Assembly: GCF_002778275.1 (NCBI RefSeq)
Contig: NZ_NESG01000006.1
Coordinates: 248,001-312,000, forward strand
Direction: 5' to 3'
From: Limnohabitans sp. G3-2
GTDB taxonomy: Bacteria; Pseudomonadota; Gammaproteobacteria; Burkholderiales; Burkholderiaceae_C
Length of the DNA stretch: 64,000 bases
Shown here: positions 1-7,122 of the stretch, piece after piece
How the letters are laid out: each line of letters opens with the position of its first letter
How positions within the stretch are numbered: the first letter of the stretch is position 1
Notes under the pieces: generated by a model
What the model saw: only the letters and a program-made list of their open reading frames with translations
Told to the model about the DNA's origin: nothing
The model's database searches: none
Made by a program: the position numbers and the translations under genes

Positions 1-97
1 GATGTACCCCGTGGCCGAAACCGCCGAAGGCCGTTTGGACTCTTACACCCCCGACGCTTTCAAGTACACGATCACCGCCACCGAGATCAAGGCCTGA
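1..97 (+). CDS. C-terminal end of an unidentified protein (partial)
   Basis: The reading frame is open from the window edge (codons from base 2) to a TGA at 95-97 and gives about 31 residues ending in TEIKA. No motif can be recognised in so short a tail, so no function is assigned. It converges with the pseudouridine synthase gene, whose stop codon lies 25 bases downstream. Confidence 0.5.
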   Translation, partial: MYPVAETAEGRLDSYTPDAFKYTITATEIKA

Positions 98-122
98 TGG
101 GACGGGCTGACCTTCAAGCCTG

Positions 123-1031
123 TCACAGCTTGAGGCTCAGCTGACTTTCAAACACACGGGCTTGGCCCGTGTGGGGGTCGGTGAAGGCGATCGATTGCGC
201 CAGCAGTTGCAAGGGCCGGCTGAAGTCCTCGGGCGCATCCGGGCCGCGCAAAACGGTGGGGTAGAAGGGGTCGCCCTCAATCGGCAGCCCCAAGGCGCTC
301 ATGTGGACCCGCAGCTGGTGGCGTTTGCCGGTGACGGGTTCGAGTTGGTACAGCGCCCGCTCGCCTTGCGTCTTCAACACCCGGATGCGGGTTTCGCTGT
401 TGGCGGGGCCTGCCACTTCCTTCGTTCTGAAAAATGGCTCGCCGGGCACCAAGCGGCTGGCGTACACCGCGGGCAAGGCCGAGTCACGCGGCGCAGCGGC
501 GAGCGCGTGGTAAGTCTTGTGGATGTCTTTGTCGCGAAACAGCGCGTGGTAGGCATCGCGGTCGGGCAGGCGTTTGCCCAGCAGCACCAGACCTGCCGTT
601 TCGCGGTCAATGCGGTGCAGCGGCACCAGCTCGGCGCAGCCCGTCAGGCGCTTGAGCTGCACCAACAGGCTTTGCTGCAAATAACGGCCCGAGGGCGTGA
701 CGGGCATGAAATGCGGTTTGTCGGCCACCAGCAAATGCGCGTCTTCAAACAGGATGTGCGCCTGAAACGGCAGGGCCGGCTCATCGGCCAGATGGCGGTA
801 GTAATACAGGCGATGGCCGGGCGGGCAGCTGTGCTGGGGCAGGGCGGTTTGCCCGTCTTCGTGCAGCACCAGCCCATGGGCCAAGCGCTCGGCCCATTCG
901 CTGCGCGAGATGCCAGGCATGCGCTGGGCCAAAAAATCGAGCACGTTGGCGGCGCCCTGGGGCAAGGAGACCACGCTGGCGCTCACGCCATCGCGCATGG
1001 GCAAGGGGACGGCGTGCCCTGCTGCGCGCAT
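123..1031 (-). CDS. RluA-family pseudouridine synthase
   Basis: A 302-residue protein that should isomerise specific uridines in rRNA or tRNA to pseudouridine. The RluA catalytic motif reads HRIDRETAG, with the presumed nucleophilic Asp at residue 142. The usual RHQLRVH and GDPFYP segments follow near residues 238-258. The first 80 residues resemble an S4-like RNA-binding extension. The ATG at 1029-1031 lies one base from the trmB stop codon, so the two are probably co-transcribed. The target base cannot be told from sequence; RluA/TruC-like tRNA or 23S specificity are the alternatives. Confidence 0.85.
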   Translation of the reverse strand: MRAAGHAVPLPMRDGVSASVVSLPQGAANVLDFLAQRMPGISRSEWAERLAHGLVLHEDGQTALPQHSCPPGHRLYYYRHLADEPALPFQAHILFEDAHLLVADKPHFMPVTPSGRYLQQSLLVQLKRLTGCAELVPLHRIDRETAGLVLLGKRLPDRDAYHALFRDKDIHKTYHALAAAPRDSALPAVYASRLVPGEPFFRTKEVAGPANSETRIRVLKTQGERALYQLEPVTGKRHQLRVHMSALGLPIEGDPFYPTVLRGPDAPEDFSRPLQLLAQSIAFTDPHTGQARVFESQLSLKL

Positions 1032-1032
1032 C

Positions 1033-1773
1033 TCAGACGCGGCGGAACACCAGGTCCCACACGCCGTGGCCGAGTTTCAGGCCCCGGTTTTCAAATTTGG
1101 TCAGGGGGCGGTAGTCGGGCTTGGCGGCAAAGCCATCGACGGCGTCGCTGGTGTTGACCAGCAAGGGCTCGGCACGCAGCACGCCCATCATTTGTTCGGA
1201 ATAGGGCTGCCAGTCGGTGGCCAAGTGCAGGTAGCCGCCGGGTTGGATGTGTTGGGCCAAACGCTGGATGAAAGGGGACTGGATCAGGCGGCGTTTGTGG
1301 TGTCGGCTTTTGTGCCAAGGGTCCGGAAAGAAAATGTGCACGCCGTCCAGGCTGTTGGGGCCGAGCATGTGGTCCATGACCTCGATGGCATCGTGCTGGA
1401 CGATGCGGATGTTGCCAATGCTTTCCTCGCCGCAGCGCTTGAGCAAGGCGCCCACGCCCGGCTCATGCACTTCGCAACACAAAAAGTTGTCGCCCGGGCG
1501 CACGTGGGCGATCTTGGCGGTGGCATCGCCCATGCCAAAACCGATTTCCAGAATCAGGGGGGCGCTGCGCCCAAAGGCGGCCGGCACATCCAGACGCGCT
1601 GCGCTGTAGGGGACCAAAAACTTCGGGCCGAACTGCTCAAACGCCCGCACCTGGCCCGAGCCCATGCGACCCGCGCGCAGCACATAGGTTTTGATTTGCC
1701 GCATGAAGGGCGTGTCTTGGGCCTCTTGGCCAACAGGTGCCGGGGCGGTGGTGGTGTCTTCAGGCATCGTCAT
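1033..1773 (-). CDS. trmB: tRNA (guanine-N7)-methyltransferase TrmB
   Basis: The SAM-dependent enzyme that makes m7G46 in the variable loop of tRNAs. The SAM-binding motif EIGFGMG is at about residues 76-82, and the family [15 protein letters not shown] region follows. The ATG at 1773 (246 residues) is chosen; an in-frame TTG at 1797 would add 8 residues, and an ATG at 1767 is equally possible. None has a clear ribosome binding site. The gene sits between gluQ and an RluA-type synthase on the same strand, forming a small RNA-modification cluster. Confidence 0.93.
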   Translation of the reverse strand: MTMPEDTTTAPAPVGQEAQDTPFMRQIKTYVLRAGRMGSGQVRAFEQFGPKFLVPYSAARLDVPAAFGRSAPLILEIGFGMGDATAKIAHVRPGDNFLCCEVHEPGVGALLKRCGEESIGNIRIVQHDAIEVMDHMLGPNSLDGVHIFFPDPWHKSRHHKRRLIQSPFIQRLAQHIQPGGYLHLATDWQPYSEQMMGVLRAEPLLVNTSDAVDGFAAKPDYRPLTKFENRGLKLGHGVWDLVFRRV

Positions 1774-1806
1774 GGGGGGAGCGGCTGGGTGGAGCAAAGA
1801 CTGTGA

Positions 1807-2700
1807 TTATCGGGGCGATCGGTCCTGTGTCGTCCAATTTTCGAGCGCTTGCGTGATGGCGGTGGATTCAGGCGCTGGCGGCAAACCCAGAACCCGCGCC
1901 GCGGCGTTGAGGGCGGTCAGGGCTGCGGCTGGCGTTTGCAAATCCAGCGCCAGCGCCCCGTTTTGTTTGCTGAGTTTTTCACCATTCGTGCCCAGCACCA
2001 GTGGCGTGTGCCAGTAATGCGGCGTGGGCAGGCCCAAGGCGGCTTGCAAAAGCATTTGCCGAGCGGTGTTGTCGGCCAGGTCTTCCCCGCGCACCACATG
2101 GGTGATGCCTTGGGCCGCGTCGTCCACCACCACGGCCAGTTGGTAAGCCCACAAGCCATCGGCGCGGCGAAGCACAAAGTCACCCACGTCCTGTTCTACG
2201 TTTTGCGCTTGCGGCCCCAATCTGCGGTCGAACCAAGGGGTCACGGCGGGCAAGCCCAAGGCGGTTTGAACGGCCAGTACATTCAGCCGCCAGGCGCGCG
2301 CCGTTTTGCCTGCCAGGCCATATCGGCAGGTGCCGGGGTAGATGGCCGCGCTGTGGCGGGCCACGGCTTGGGCCAATTCAATGTCTTTGCGCGAGCAGCC
2401 ACAGGGGTAGGCCCAGCCTTGGTCTACCAAAGTCTGCAGGGCCGCGGCATAGGCGTCGCCGCGCGGGTGTTGGTAAAGAACGGGCCCATCGGGCACCATG
2501 CCACAAGCGGCCAGCTGCTGCACGATGGCCAGGTCGGCGCCGGCCACGCAGCGGGGGGTGTCGACGTCCTCGATTCGCACGAGCCACCGCCCACCTTGCG
2601 CGCGGGCATCGAGCCAGCTGGCCAAGGCCGCCACCAGCGAGCCGGCATGCAAAAGGCCGGTTGGCGAAGGCGCAAACCGGCCTGTGTAAACCTCGCTCAT
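1807..2700 (-). CDS. gluQ: Glutamyl-Q tRNA(Asp) synthetase
   Basis: A 297-residue GluRS-like paralogue without an anticodon-binding domain. The family attaches glutamate to queuosine in tRNA(Asp). The HIGH-type signature appears as HAGS at residues 18-21, and the KMSKS-type loop as KLSKQN. A zinc-site pattern (a CxC in YPCGCS plus a later Cys in PGTCRYG) matches E. coli YadB. The ATG at 2698-2700 begins directly before the class I core (GRFAPSPTG), as expected for this family. It lies upstream of trmB on the same strand. Confidence 0.93.
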   Translation of the reverse strand: MSEVYTGRFAPSPTGLLHAGSLVAALASWLDARAQGGRWLVRIEDVDTPRCVAGADLAIVQQLAACGMVPDGPVLYQHPRGDAYAAALQTLVDQGWAYPCGCSRKDIELAQAVARHSAAIYPGTCRYGLAGKTARAWRLNVLAVQTALGLPAVTPWFDRRLGPQAQNVEQDVGDFVLRRADGLWAYQLAVVVDDAAQGITHVVRGEDLADNTARQMLLQAALGLPTPHYWHTPLVLGTNGEKLSKQNGALALDLQTPAAALTALNAAARVLGLPPAPESTAITQALENWTTQDRSPR

Positions 2701-2720
2701 GCCGATTCAGCGCCGGGTGC

Positions 2721-3767
2721 TTATCGTTTTTTGAGCACCGCCAAAGCCAGCTCCAGGCCAGACACAAAAGCGTCTTCCACCCGGTGGCCCAAGCACCAGT
2801 CGCCGCACAGACCGATGCCTTGGTCTTTGGACCACAAGAAACTTTGGCCCAGAGGCTGTCCGGTTTTGGCGTACAGCCAGCGGTGCACTTCGGCATGTGC
2901 GGGCGTCACGCGGATGCCGGTGATTTCGGCAAAGGCCTTGATCAGCTTGCCTTTGACGCGCTCGGGCGTGTCGTTGATGTGCTCTGCTGACCAAGGGGCG
3001 CTGGCCTGCACGGTCCAGCGCTCGATGCGCTCACGCCCGGGCTTGGACGACTCACGCGCCATCCAGGCGATGCGGTGGTGTGTGCTGCGGGCCGCGTTCC
3101 ATTGCGGGCCCAAGGTGATCAGGCCCGGTTGCACCGCTTGCGGGTAGGCCAGCATGAGGGTCCAGCAAGGATCGACGGTCACTTTCCCCAAAGGCTGCGC
3201 CAAGGCGCTTTGCCCTGAGGCTTTGAGCAAAGCGGTGGCTTGCTCGGGTGGAATGGCCAAAATCACTTTGTCAAAGCCCGCGTAAATGTGTTGCCCGCCA
3301 TCTTCGGTTTCGGTTTGCAACTGCCAGCCGTTTTTCTTCAGGGGGTCGGCCATGATCTGCGTCACACGGGTGTGCAGTTGCACATTGCCGTCTTCGACCA
3401 AAGGCGTGGCCCAGGCTTTGACCAAAGCGTTCATGCCGGGTGCTGCCACCCAGTGGCGTTCGCCGCCGGGCAGGCCTGCCTCGATCACACGGCCATTGGG
3501 GTCGAGCACACGCACCGCGTTGGCGCTCCAGGGCTTGCACACGCCGGGCGCTGTGCCCATGGCCAGCTCAAAACGCGGATCGCGCACGGTGAAGTACTGG
3601 GCCCCGTGGTCAAAGCTGCCGAAAGCACTGGCGCGGGTGGACATGCGCCCGCCGAGGCCTCGGCTTTTTTCGAACAAGGTGACGTTGTGTCCGGCTTGGC
3701 GCAGGGTGCGTGCGCAAGTCACGCCGGCCATGCCGACTCCAATGATGGCGATGTGTTGTGTGGTCAT
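2721..3767 (-). CDS. FAD/NAD(P)-dependent amine oxidase-like protein (renalase-like)
   Basis: A 348-residue flavoprotein. A dinucleotide-binding GxGxxG fold occupies the N-terminus (IIGVGMAG, residues 9-16), followed by the FEKSRGLGGRMSTR stretch typical of bacterial renalase-like or amine-oxidase-family FAD proteins. There is no signal peptide, so it should be cytosolic. The substrate is unknown. It ends 20 bases upstream of gluQ on the same strand and may be read with it. Confidence 0.75.
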   Translation of the reverse strand: MTTQHIAIIGVGMAGVTCARTLRQAGHNVTLFEKSRGLGGRMSTRASAFGSFDHGAQYFTVRDPRFELAMGTAPGVCKPWSANAVRVLDPNGRVIEAGLPGGERHWVAAPGMNALVKAWATPLVEDGNVQLHTRVTQIMADPLKKNGWQLQTETEDGGQHIYAGFDKVILAIPPEQATALLKASGQSALAQPLGKVTVDPCWTLMLAYPQAVQPGLITLGPQWNAARSTHHRIAWMARESSKPGRERIERWTVQASAPWSAEHINDTPERVKGKLIKAFAEITGIRVTPAHAEVHRWLYAKTGQPLGQSFLWSKDQGIGLCGDWCLGHRVEDAFVSGLELALAVLKKR

Positions 3768-3835
3768 GCTGCCACTTTAGCCCAGAAATGCGCGTGTTGA
3801 TCGCTTGGGTGGGTTTGTCCCGATGCGGCTTGACC

Positions 3836-4768
3836 TCAGGGCTTGGATCCGAGCAGCGCCTCTCGCGTTCCTGCTTGTTGGAGCTGCGCGGTCCACCACA
3901 GCAGCGCGTGACCCGCGGGGCTCAGGCGGCTGTCGCGCCAAGCGGCGTGAACGCTGTTCAGCCTCGATTGTTCGGTGTTTTTGATCACCAACTCGCCTGT
4001 GGCCACGAAGGGTTGGGCCAAGCTCATGGGCAAGAACCCCGCGCCCAGGCCACGCAATTGCGCTTGCAGTTTGCTGGGCATGTCGGGCACCGTGAAAACG
4101 TCCTGTCCGCCTTGCAGGCCCACGGTGAGGCCGCTGCCGCGTTGGACCGAGTCGGCCACCGCCACCACCCGGTGCTGCATCAGCAGGGCATTGCTCAAAG
4201 GTTCTTGGGCCTGGGCCAAAGGGTGTTGCGGCGCGACGGCAAAGACAAATTGAACGTCGCCCAATGCAATGTGCTGGATGTCTGCGGTCAGGTGCTGGCC
4301 CAGCGCGACGCCCAAGGCCAAGTCGGCTTGCCCCGAGGTCAGCGCGGCCATGGTGCCCGACAACGCTTCGTGGCGAATCCGCAAACGGGTGGGGCTGTTC
4401 AGGGCCAAAAAGGCCTCGCACAAATCCATCACCACGTCGCGGGCCATGATGCTGTCCACCGCCACCGTGAGCACACCCTCCCAGCCGGTGGCCACACGTT
4501 TGACACGGTTGGCCACACTGTCGATGTCTTGCAGCAAACGCCCGGCCTCGCGCAGCAGTTCACGGCCAGCGGCCGTGGGACGGGCTTGCCGCGCACTGCG
4601 GTCAAACAGCAGCACATCCAGCGCGTCTTCGAGTTGTCTGACCCGGTAGGTCAGGGCGCTGGGCACCAGGCCTAACTGGCGTGCAGCGGCCGCAAAACTG
4701 CCTTGTTCGGCAATGGTTTGCAGCATGAACAGGGCGTCTGGCGTGAGCCAATCTTTGGGGCTTTGCAT
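3836..4768 (-). CDS. LysR-family transcriptional regulator
   Basis: A 310-residue LTTR. The winged helix-turn-helix covers about residues 10-67 (SFAAAARQLG, then a YRVRQLEDAL recognition region), and the periplasmic-binding-protein-like co-inducer domain makes up the rest. It is divergent from the pirin/flavoprotein pair. A perfect inverted repeat with T-N11-A form lies 17 bases from its start codon, so it probably represses itself and controls the pirin operon. The inducer is unknown; the target genes suggest an oxidant or quinone signal (inference). Confidence 0.88.
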   Translation of the reverse strand: MQSPKDWLTPDALFMLQTIAEQGSFAAAARQLGLVPSALTYRVRQLEDALDVLLFDRSARQARPTAAGRELLREAGRLLQDIDSVANRVKRVATGWEGVLTVAVDSIMARDVVMDLCEAFLALNSPTRLRIRHEALSGTMAALTSGQADLALGVALGQHLTADIQHIALGDVQFVFAVAPQHPLAQAQEPLSNALLMQHRVVAVADSVQRGSGLTVGLQGGQDVFTVPDMPSKLQAQLRGLGAGFLPMSLAQPFVATGELVIKNTEQSRLNSVHAAWRDSRLSPAGHALLWWTAQLQQAGTREALLGSKP

Positions 4769-4784
4769 GGTTTGGCTATTTTAT

Positions 4785-4799
4785 TTCAAATAATTTGAA
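4785..4799. promoter_or_regulatory. LysR-box inverted repeat in the divergent promoter region
   Basis: TTCAAA-TAA-TTTGAA is a perfect 6-bp inverted repeat that contains a T-N11-A core, the classic LTTR recognition form. Its centre (about 4792) is some 64 bases upstream of a transcription start inferred from a TACAGT -10-like hexamer at 4844-4849. That is the usual place for an LTTR recognition site. Confidence 0.6.
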
Positions 4800-4874
4800 T
4801 GATGACGGCAAAACCATTGCACCGCAGGCTGGCTCTTTTTCCCTACAGTTCAGCTCTGTTTTGAGGAATCACCC

Positions 4875-5588
4875 ATGTTGACCCTGCGCAAATCATCGGA
4901 ACGTGGTTACGCCGACCACGGCTGGCTCAAGTCCTTCCACAGCTTTTCTTTTGCCAACTACTTTGACCCCGCCCACATGGGCTTTGGCAACCTGCGCGTC
5001 ATCAACGAAGACCGGATCGACCCGGGCACCGGCTTTGGCACCCATGGCCACCGCGACATGGAAATCATCAGCTACGTGCTGTCGGGCAATTTGGCCCACC
5101 AAGACAGCATGGGCAATGTCAAAGGCATTCCGCCCGGCGACGTGCAGCGCATGAGCGCTGGCAGTGGGGTGCGCCACAGCGAGTTCAACCACGCCCAAGG
5201 CGAGCCCACCCACTTTTTGCAGATCTGGATCGAGCCGAATGTGACGGGCATCGACCCCGGCTACGAACAAAAAACCGTGCCTGAAAGTGCCAAGCGCGGT
5301 CAATTGGCCTTGGTGGCCGCACCCGCGGCCGACGCACAGTCGGCCCCGCACGCCGTGCAGATCCACGCCGATGCCCGCATGTTTGCCGGCCTCTTCCATG
5401 GTGCCGAGGCAGCCCAATTGCCGCTCGATCCCGCCCGCAAAGCCTATGTCTTTTTGGTGCGCGGCAGCTTGCAGGTCAACGGCCAAGCCTTGCGCGCAGG
5501 CGATGCCGCCATGCTGCAGGACGAATCGGCCCTGAGCTTGTCACAAGGCGAGAACGCCGAAGTGCTGGTGTTTGACTTGTCCGCTTGA
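4875..5588 (+). CDS. Pirin-family cupin protein (YhhW-like, putative quercetinase)
   Basis: A 237-residue bicupin. The four metal ligands of pirins are all present: H57 and H59 (GTHGHRDME), H101 and E103 (RHSEF). Bacterial pirins of this class (E. coli YhhW) can act as quercetin 2,3-dioxygenases; the physiological role is uncertain. A short run of C-terminal cupin strands ends the protein. It is 27 bases ahead of the WrbA-like gene and divergent from the LysR gene, the usual arrangement for a LysR-controlled redox-responsive pair. Confidence 0.88.
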   Translation: MLTLRKSSERGYADHGWLKSFHSFSFANYFDPAHMGFGNLRVINEDRIDPGTGFGTHGHRDMEIISYVLSGNLAHQDSMGNVKGIPPGDVQRMSAGSGVRHSEFNHAQGEPTHFLQIWIEPNVTGIDPGYEQKTVPESAKRGQLALVAAPAADAQSAPHAVQIHADARMFAGLFHGAEAAQLPLDPARKAYVFLVRGSLQVNGQALRAGDAAMLQDESALSLSQGENAEVLVFDLSA

Positions 5589-5615
5589 TTTTTTCTCAAC
5601 CCCTAGGAGTTTTTC

Positions 5616-6149
5616 ATGGCTAAAACAGTTGTTGTCTACCATTCCGGCTACGGCCATACCCAGCGCGTGGCGCAGTTCGTGGCCCAAGGCGCCAACGCGC
5701 AAGTGATCGCCATCGACGCCGACGGCAACATCACCGACGCCGATTGGACCGCATTGGACGCGGCCGACGCGATCATCTTTGGCTCGCCCACCTACATGGG
5801 CATGGCATCCTGGCAGTTCAAGAAGTTTGCCGACGCCTCGTCCAAGCGTTGGTTCACCGGCGCCTGGAAAGACAAAGTCGCAGGCGGTTTCACCATCTCG
5901 GCCAGCCCCAGCGGTGACAAACTGTCCACCCTCCAGTACTTCATCACCTTGTCGCAGCAGCAGGGCATGATTTGGGTGGGTCAGCCGGCCATGAACGACG
6001 GCACCATCAACCGCATCGGCTCCAACTCTGGCGTGATGGCCCAAGTGGGCCCAACCAGCCCTGCCGAAGACATCCCCCAGGGTGACCTCGACACCGCCAA
6101 AGCCTACGGCGAGCGCGTGGCAGCTGTCGCGGCCAAACTGCGCGGCTGA
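5616..6149 (+). CDS. WrbA-like flavodoxin-family NAD(P)H:quinone reductase
   Basis: A 177-residue FMN flavodoxin-fold protein. The phosphate-binding loop follows the first strand (VVYHSGYGHTQ, residues 6-16), and the second FMN loop SPTYMGMASWQFK is near residues 56-68. It probably reduces quinones by two electrons. A strong ribosome binding site (CCTAGGAG) lies 9 bases upstream of the ATG. It shares an operon with pirin; the stop is followed at once by the REP-like hairpins, which may act as the 3' end of the transcript. Confidence 0.82.
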   Translation: MAKTVVVYHSGYGHTQRVAQFVAQGANAQVIAIDADGNITDADWTALDAADAIIFGSPTYMGMASWQFKKFADASSKRWFTGAWKDKVAGGFTISASPSGDKLSTLQYFITLSQQQGMIWVGQPAMNDGTINRIGSNSGVMAQVGPTSPAEDIPQGDLDTAKAYGERVAAVAAKLRG

Positions 6150-6360
6150 TCCGCCTCCCTTGTGGGAGGCCGCCCCTGCGGCCGAAGGGGGTGGACCACC
6201 CCCCTTCATTCGCGAGCAGGGGCTCGCTCCCACTGGGGATCGCTCCCACAGGGGCAGTTGGTACAGGGGGAGTTGGTAGCGGGGCAATTGGTCTTGTGGG
6301 TGGTGGGTTCGATGGATCCGCCTTCCTTGTGGGAGGCCGCCCCTGCGGCCGAAGGGAGGC
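6148..6360. repeat. REP-like repeat cluster: two near-identical 41-base units around palindromic spacers
   Basis: Two units at 6148-6188 and 6315-6355, offset by 167 bases, differ at a single C/T position. Each folds as two adjoining hairpins, CCTCCC-ttgt-GGGAGG and GGCCGC-ccct-GCGGCC. Between them are GAGC-AGGG-GCTC and two GCTCCCAC boxes, reminiscent of extragenic palindromes (REP/BIME) described in Pseudomonas. This fills the 231-base gap between the flavoprotein and the DUF599 gene; no ORF in it looks real. Confidence 0.75.
6251..6295. repeat. Three tandem 15-base repeats inside the REP-like cluster
   Basis: Units at 6251-6265, 6266-6280 and 6281-6295 share the core GGGGCAGTTGGT with one or two changes and variable final three bases. 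They lie on one side of the cluster and are not part of the hairpins. The repeat number could vary between strains. Confidence 0.75.
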
Positions 6361-6380
6361 ATGTCGGTTAGCATCGCAGC

Positions 6381-7076
6381 ATGAAAATCATCACCATGCT
6401 GCCATGGGCCGATTGGCTGGCGCTGATCACTTTTTTTGCTTTGTGGGTCGGCTATGCATGGCTGGCCAAAGTGCGCGGTCTGCGTGACCAGAGTCTGATC
6501 GCCAACACCAACCGTTACCGCCAAATGTGGATGGTGCAGGCCACGCGGCGCGACCCGCGTGTGCTCGACGGTGTGATCACCCAAAACCTGTCGCAAACCC
6601 CGGCCTTTTTCTCCTCGACCAGCATCATCATCATCGGTGGTCTGTTCGCGCTTTTGGGCACCACCGACAAAGCCGCCGAGCTGGTGGGTGAAATTCCGTT
6701 TGCCGAGCCCACGCCTTTGTTGGTGTTTGAGCTCAAGATCCTGGTGATGGTGGGCATCTTTGTGTACGCCTTTTTCCGTTTCTCCTGGTCCATGCGCCAA
6801 TACACCTTTGTGGCGCTGGTCATCGGCGCCATGCCGCCCCCCGAAGACTTTGATGCCCAGTTGTTCGACCGCCAGCACTTTGCCGAGCGGGCGGGCAATT
6901 TGGTCAGTGCCGCCGCCGAAACCTTCAACGACGGCTTGCGGGCCTACTACTTTTCATTCGCCGCCATGGCCTGGTTTTTTTCGCCCATGGCCCTGGTGCT
7001 GGCCACGGCTTTGGTGGTGCTGATCTTGTACGGGCGCGAGTTCCGCTCCGAGGTCCTGCACGTCTTGCGTGACTGA
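6381..7076 (+). CDS. DUF599-family integral membrane protein
   Basis: A 231-residue protein with about four membrane segments: residues 9-28, about 72-95, about 112-130, and a long hydrophobic C-terminal stretch near 190-220. The N-terminal pattern (WLALITFF, then NRYRQMWM with basic residues) matches the uncharacterised DUF599 family. The function is unknown. It stands alone between the REP-like cluster and dnaE, 46 bases ahead of dnaE on the same strand. Confidence 0.8.
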   Translation: MKIITMLPWADWLALITFFALWVGYAWLAKVRGLRDQSLIANTNRYRQMWMVQATRRDPRVLDGVITQNLSQTPAFFSSTSIIIIGGLFALLGTTDKAAELVGEIPFAEPTPLLVFELKILVMVGIFVYAFFRFSWSMRQYTFVALVIGAMPPPEDFDAQLFDRQHFAERAGNLVSAAAETFNDGLRAYYFSFAAMAWFFSPMALVLATALVVLILYGREFRSEVLHVLRD

Positions 7077-7108
7077 AAACGCACACCTTTTGCCGCAGGT
7101 TGACCTCC

Positions 7109-7114
7109 TACAAT
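7109..7114 (+). promoter_or_regulatory. -10 element of dnaE, implying a leaderless or near-leaderless mRNA
   Basis: TACAAT lies eight bases before the dnaE ATG at 7123. Transcription starting 7-9 bases after the hexamer would begin at or next to that ATG. No good Shine-Dalgarno sequence is present (only CAGG), which fits. A -35 match is poor. Confidence 0.45.
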
Positions 7115-7122
7115 GACAGGCT

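Noticed and set aside
6148-6360. A CRISPR array at the repeat cluster
   Set aside because: Only two long units with a 126-base spacer and palindromic structure; no regular repeats or cas genes.
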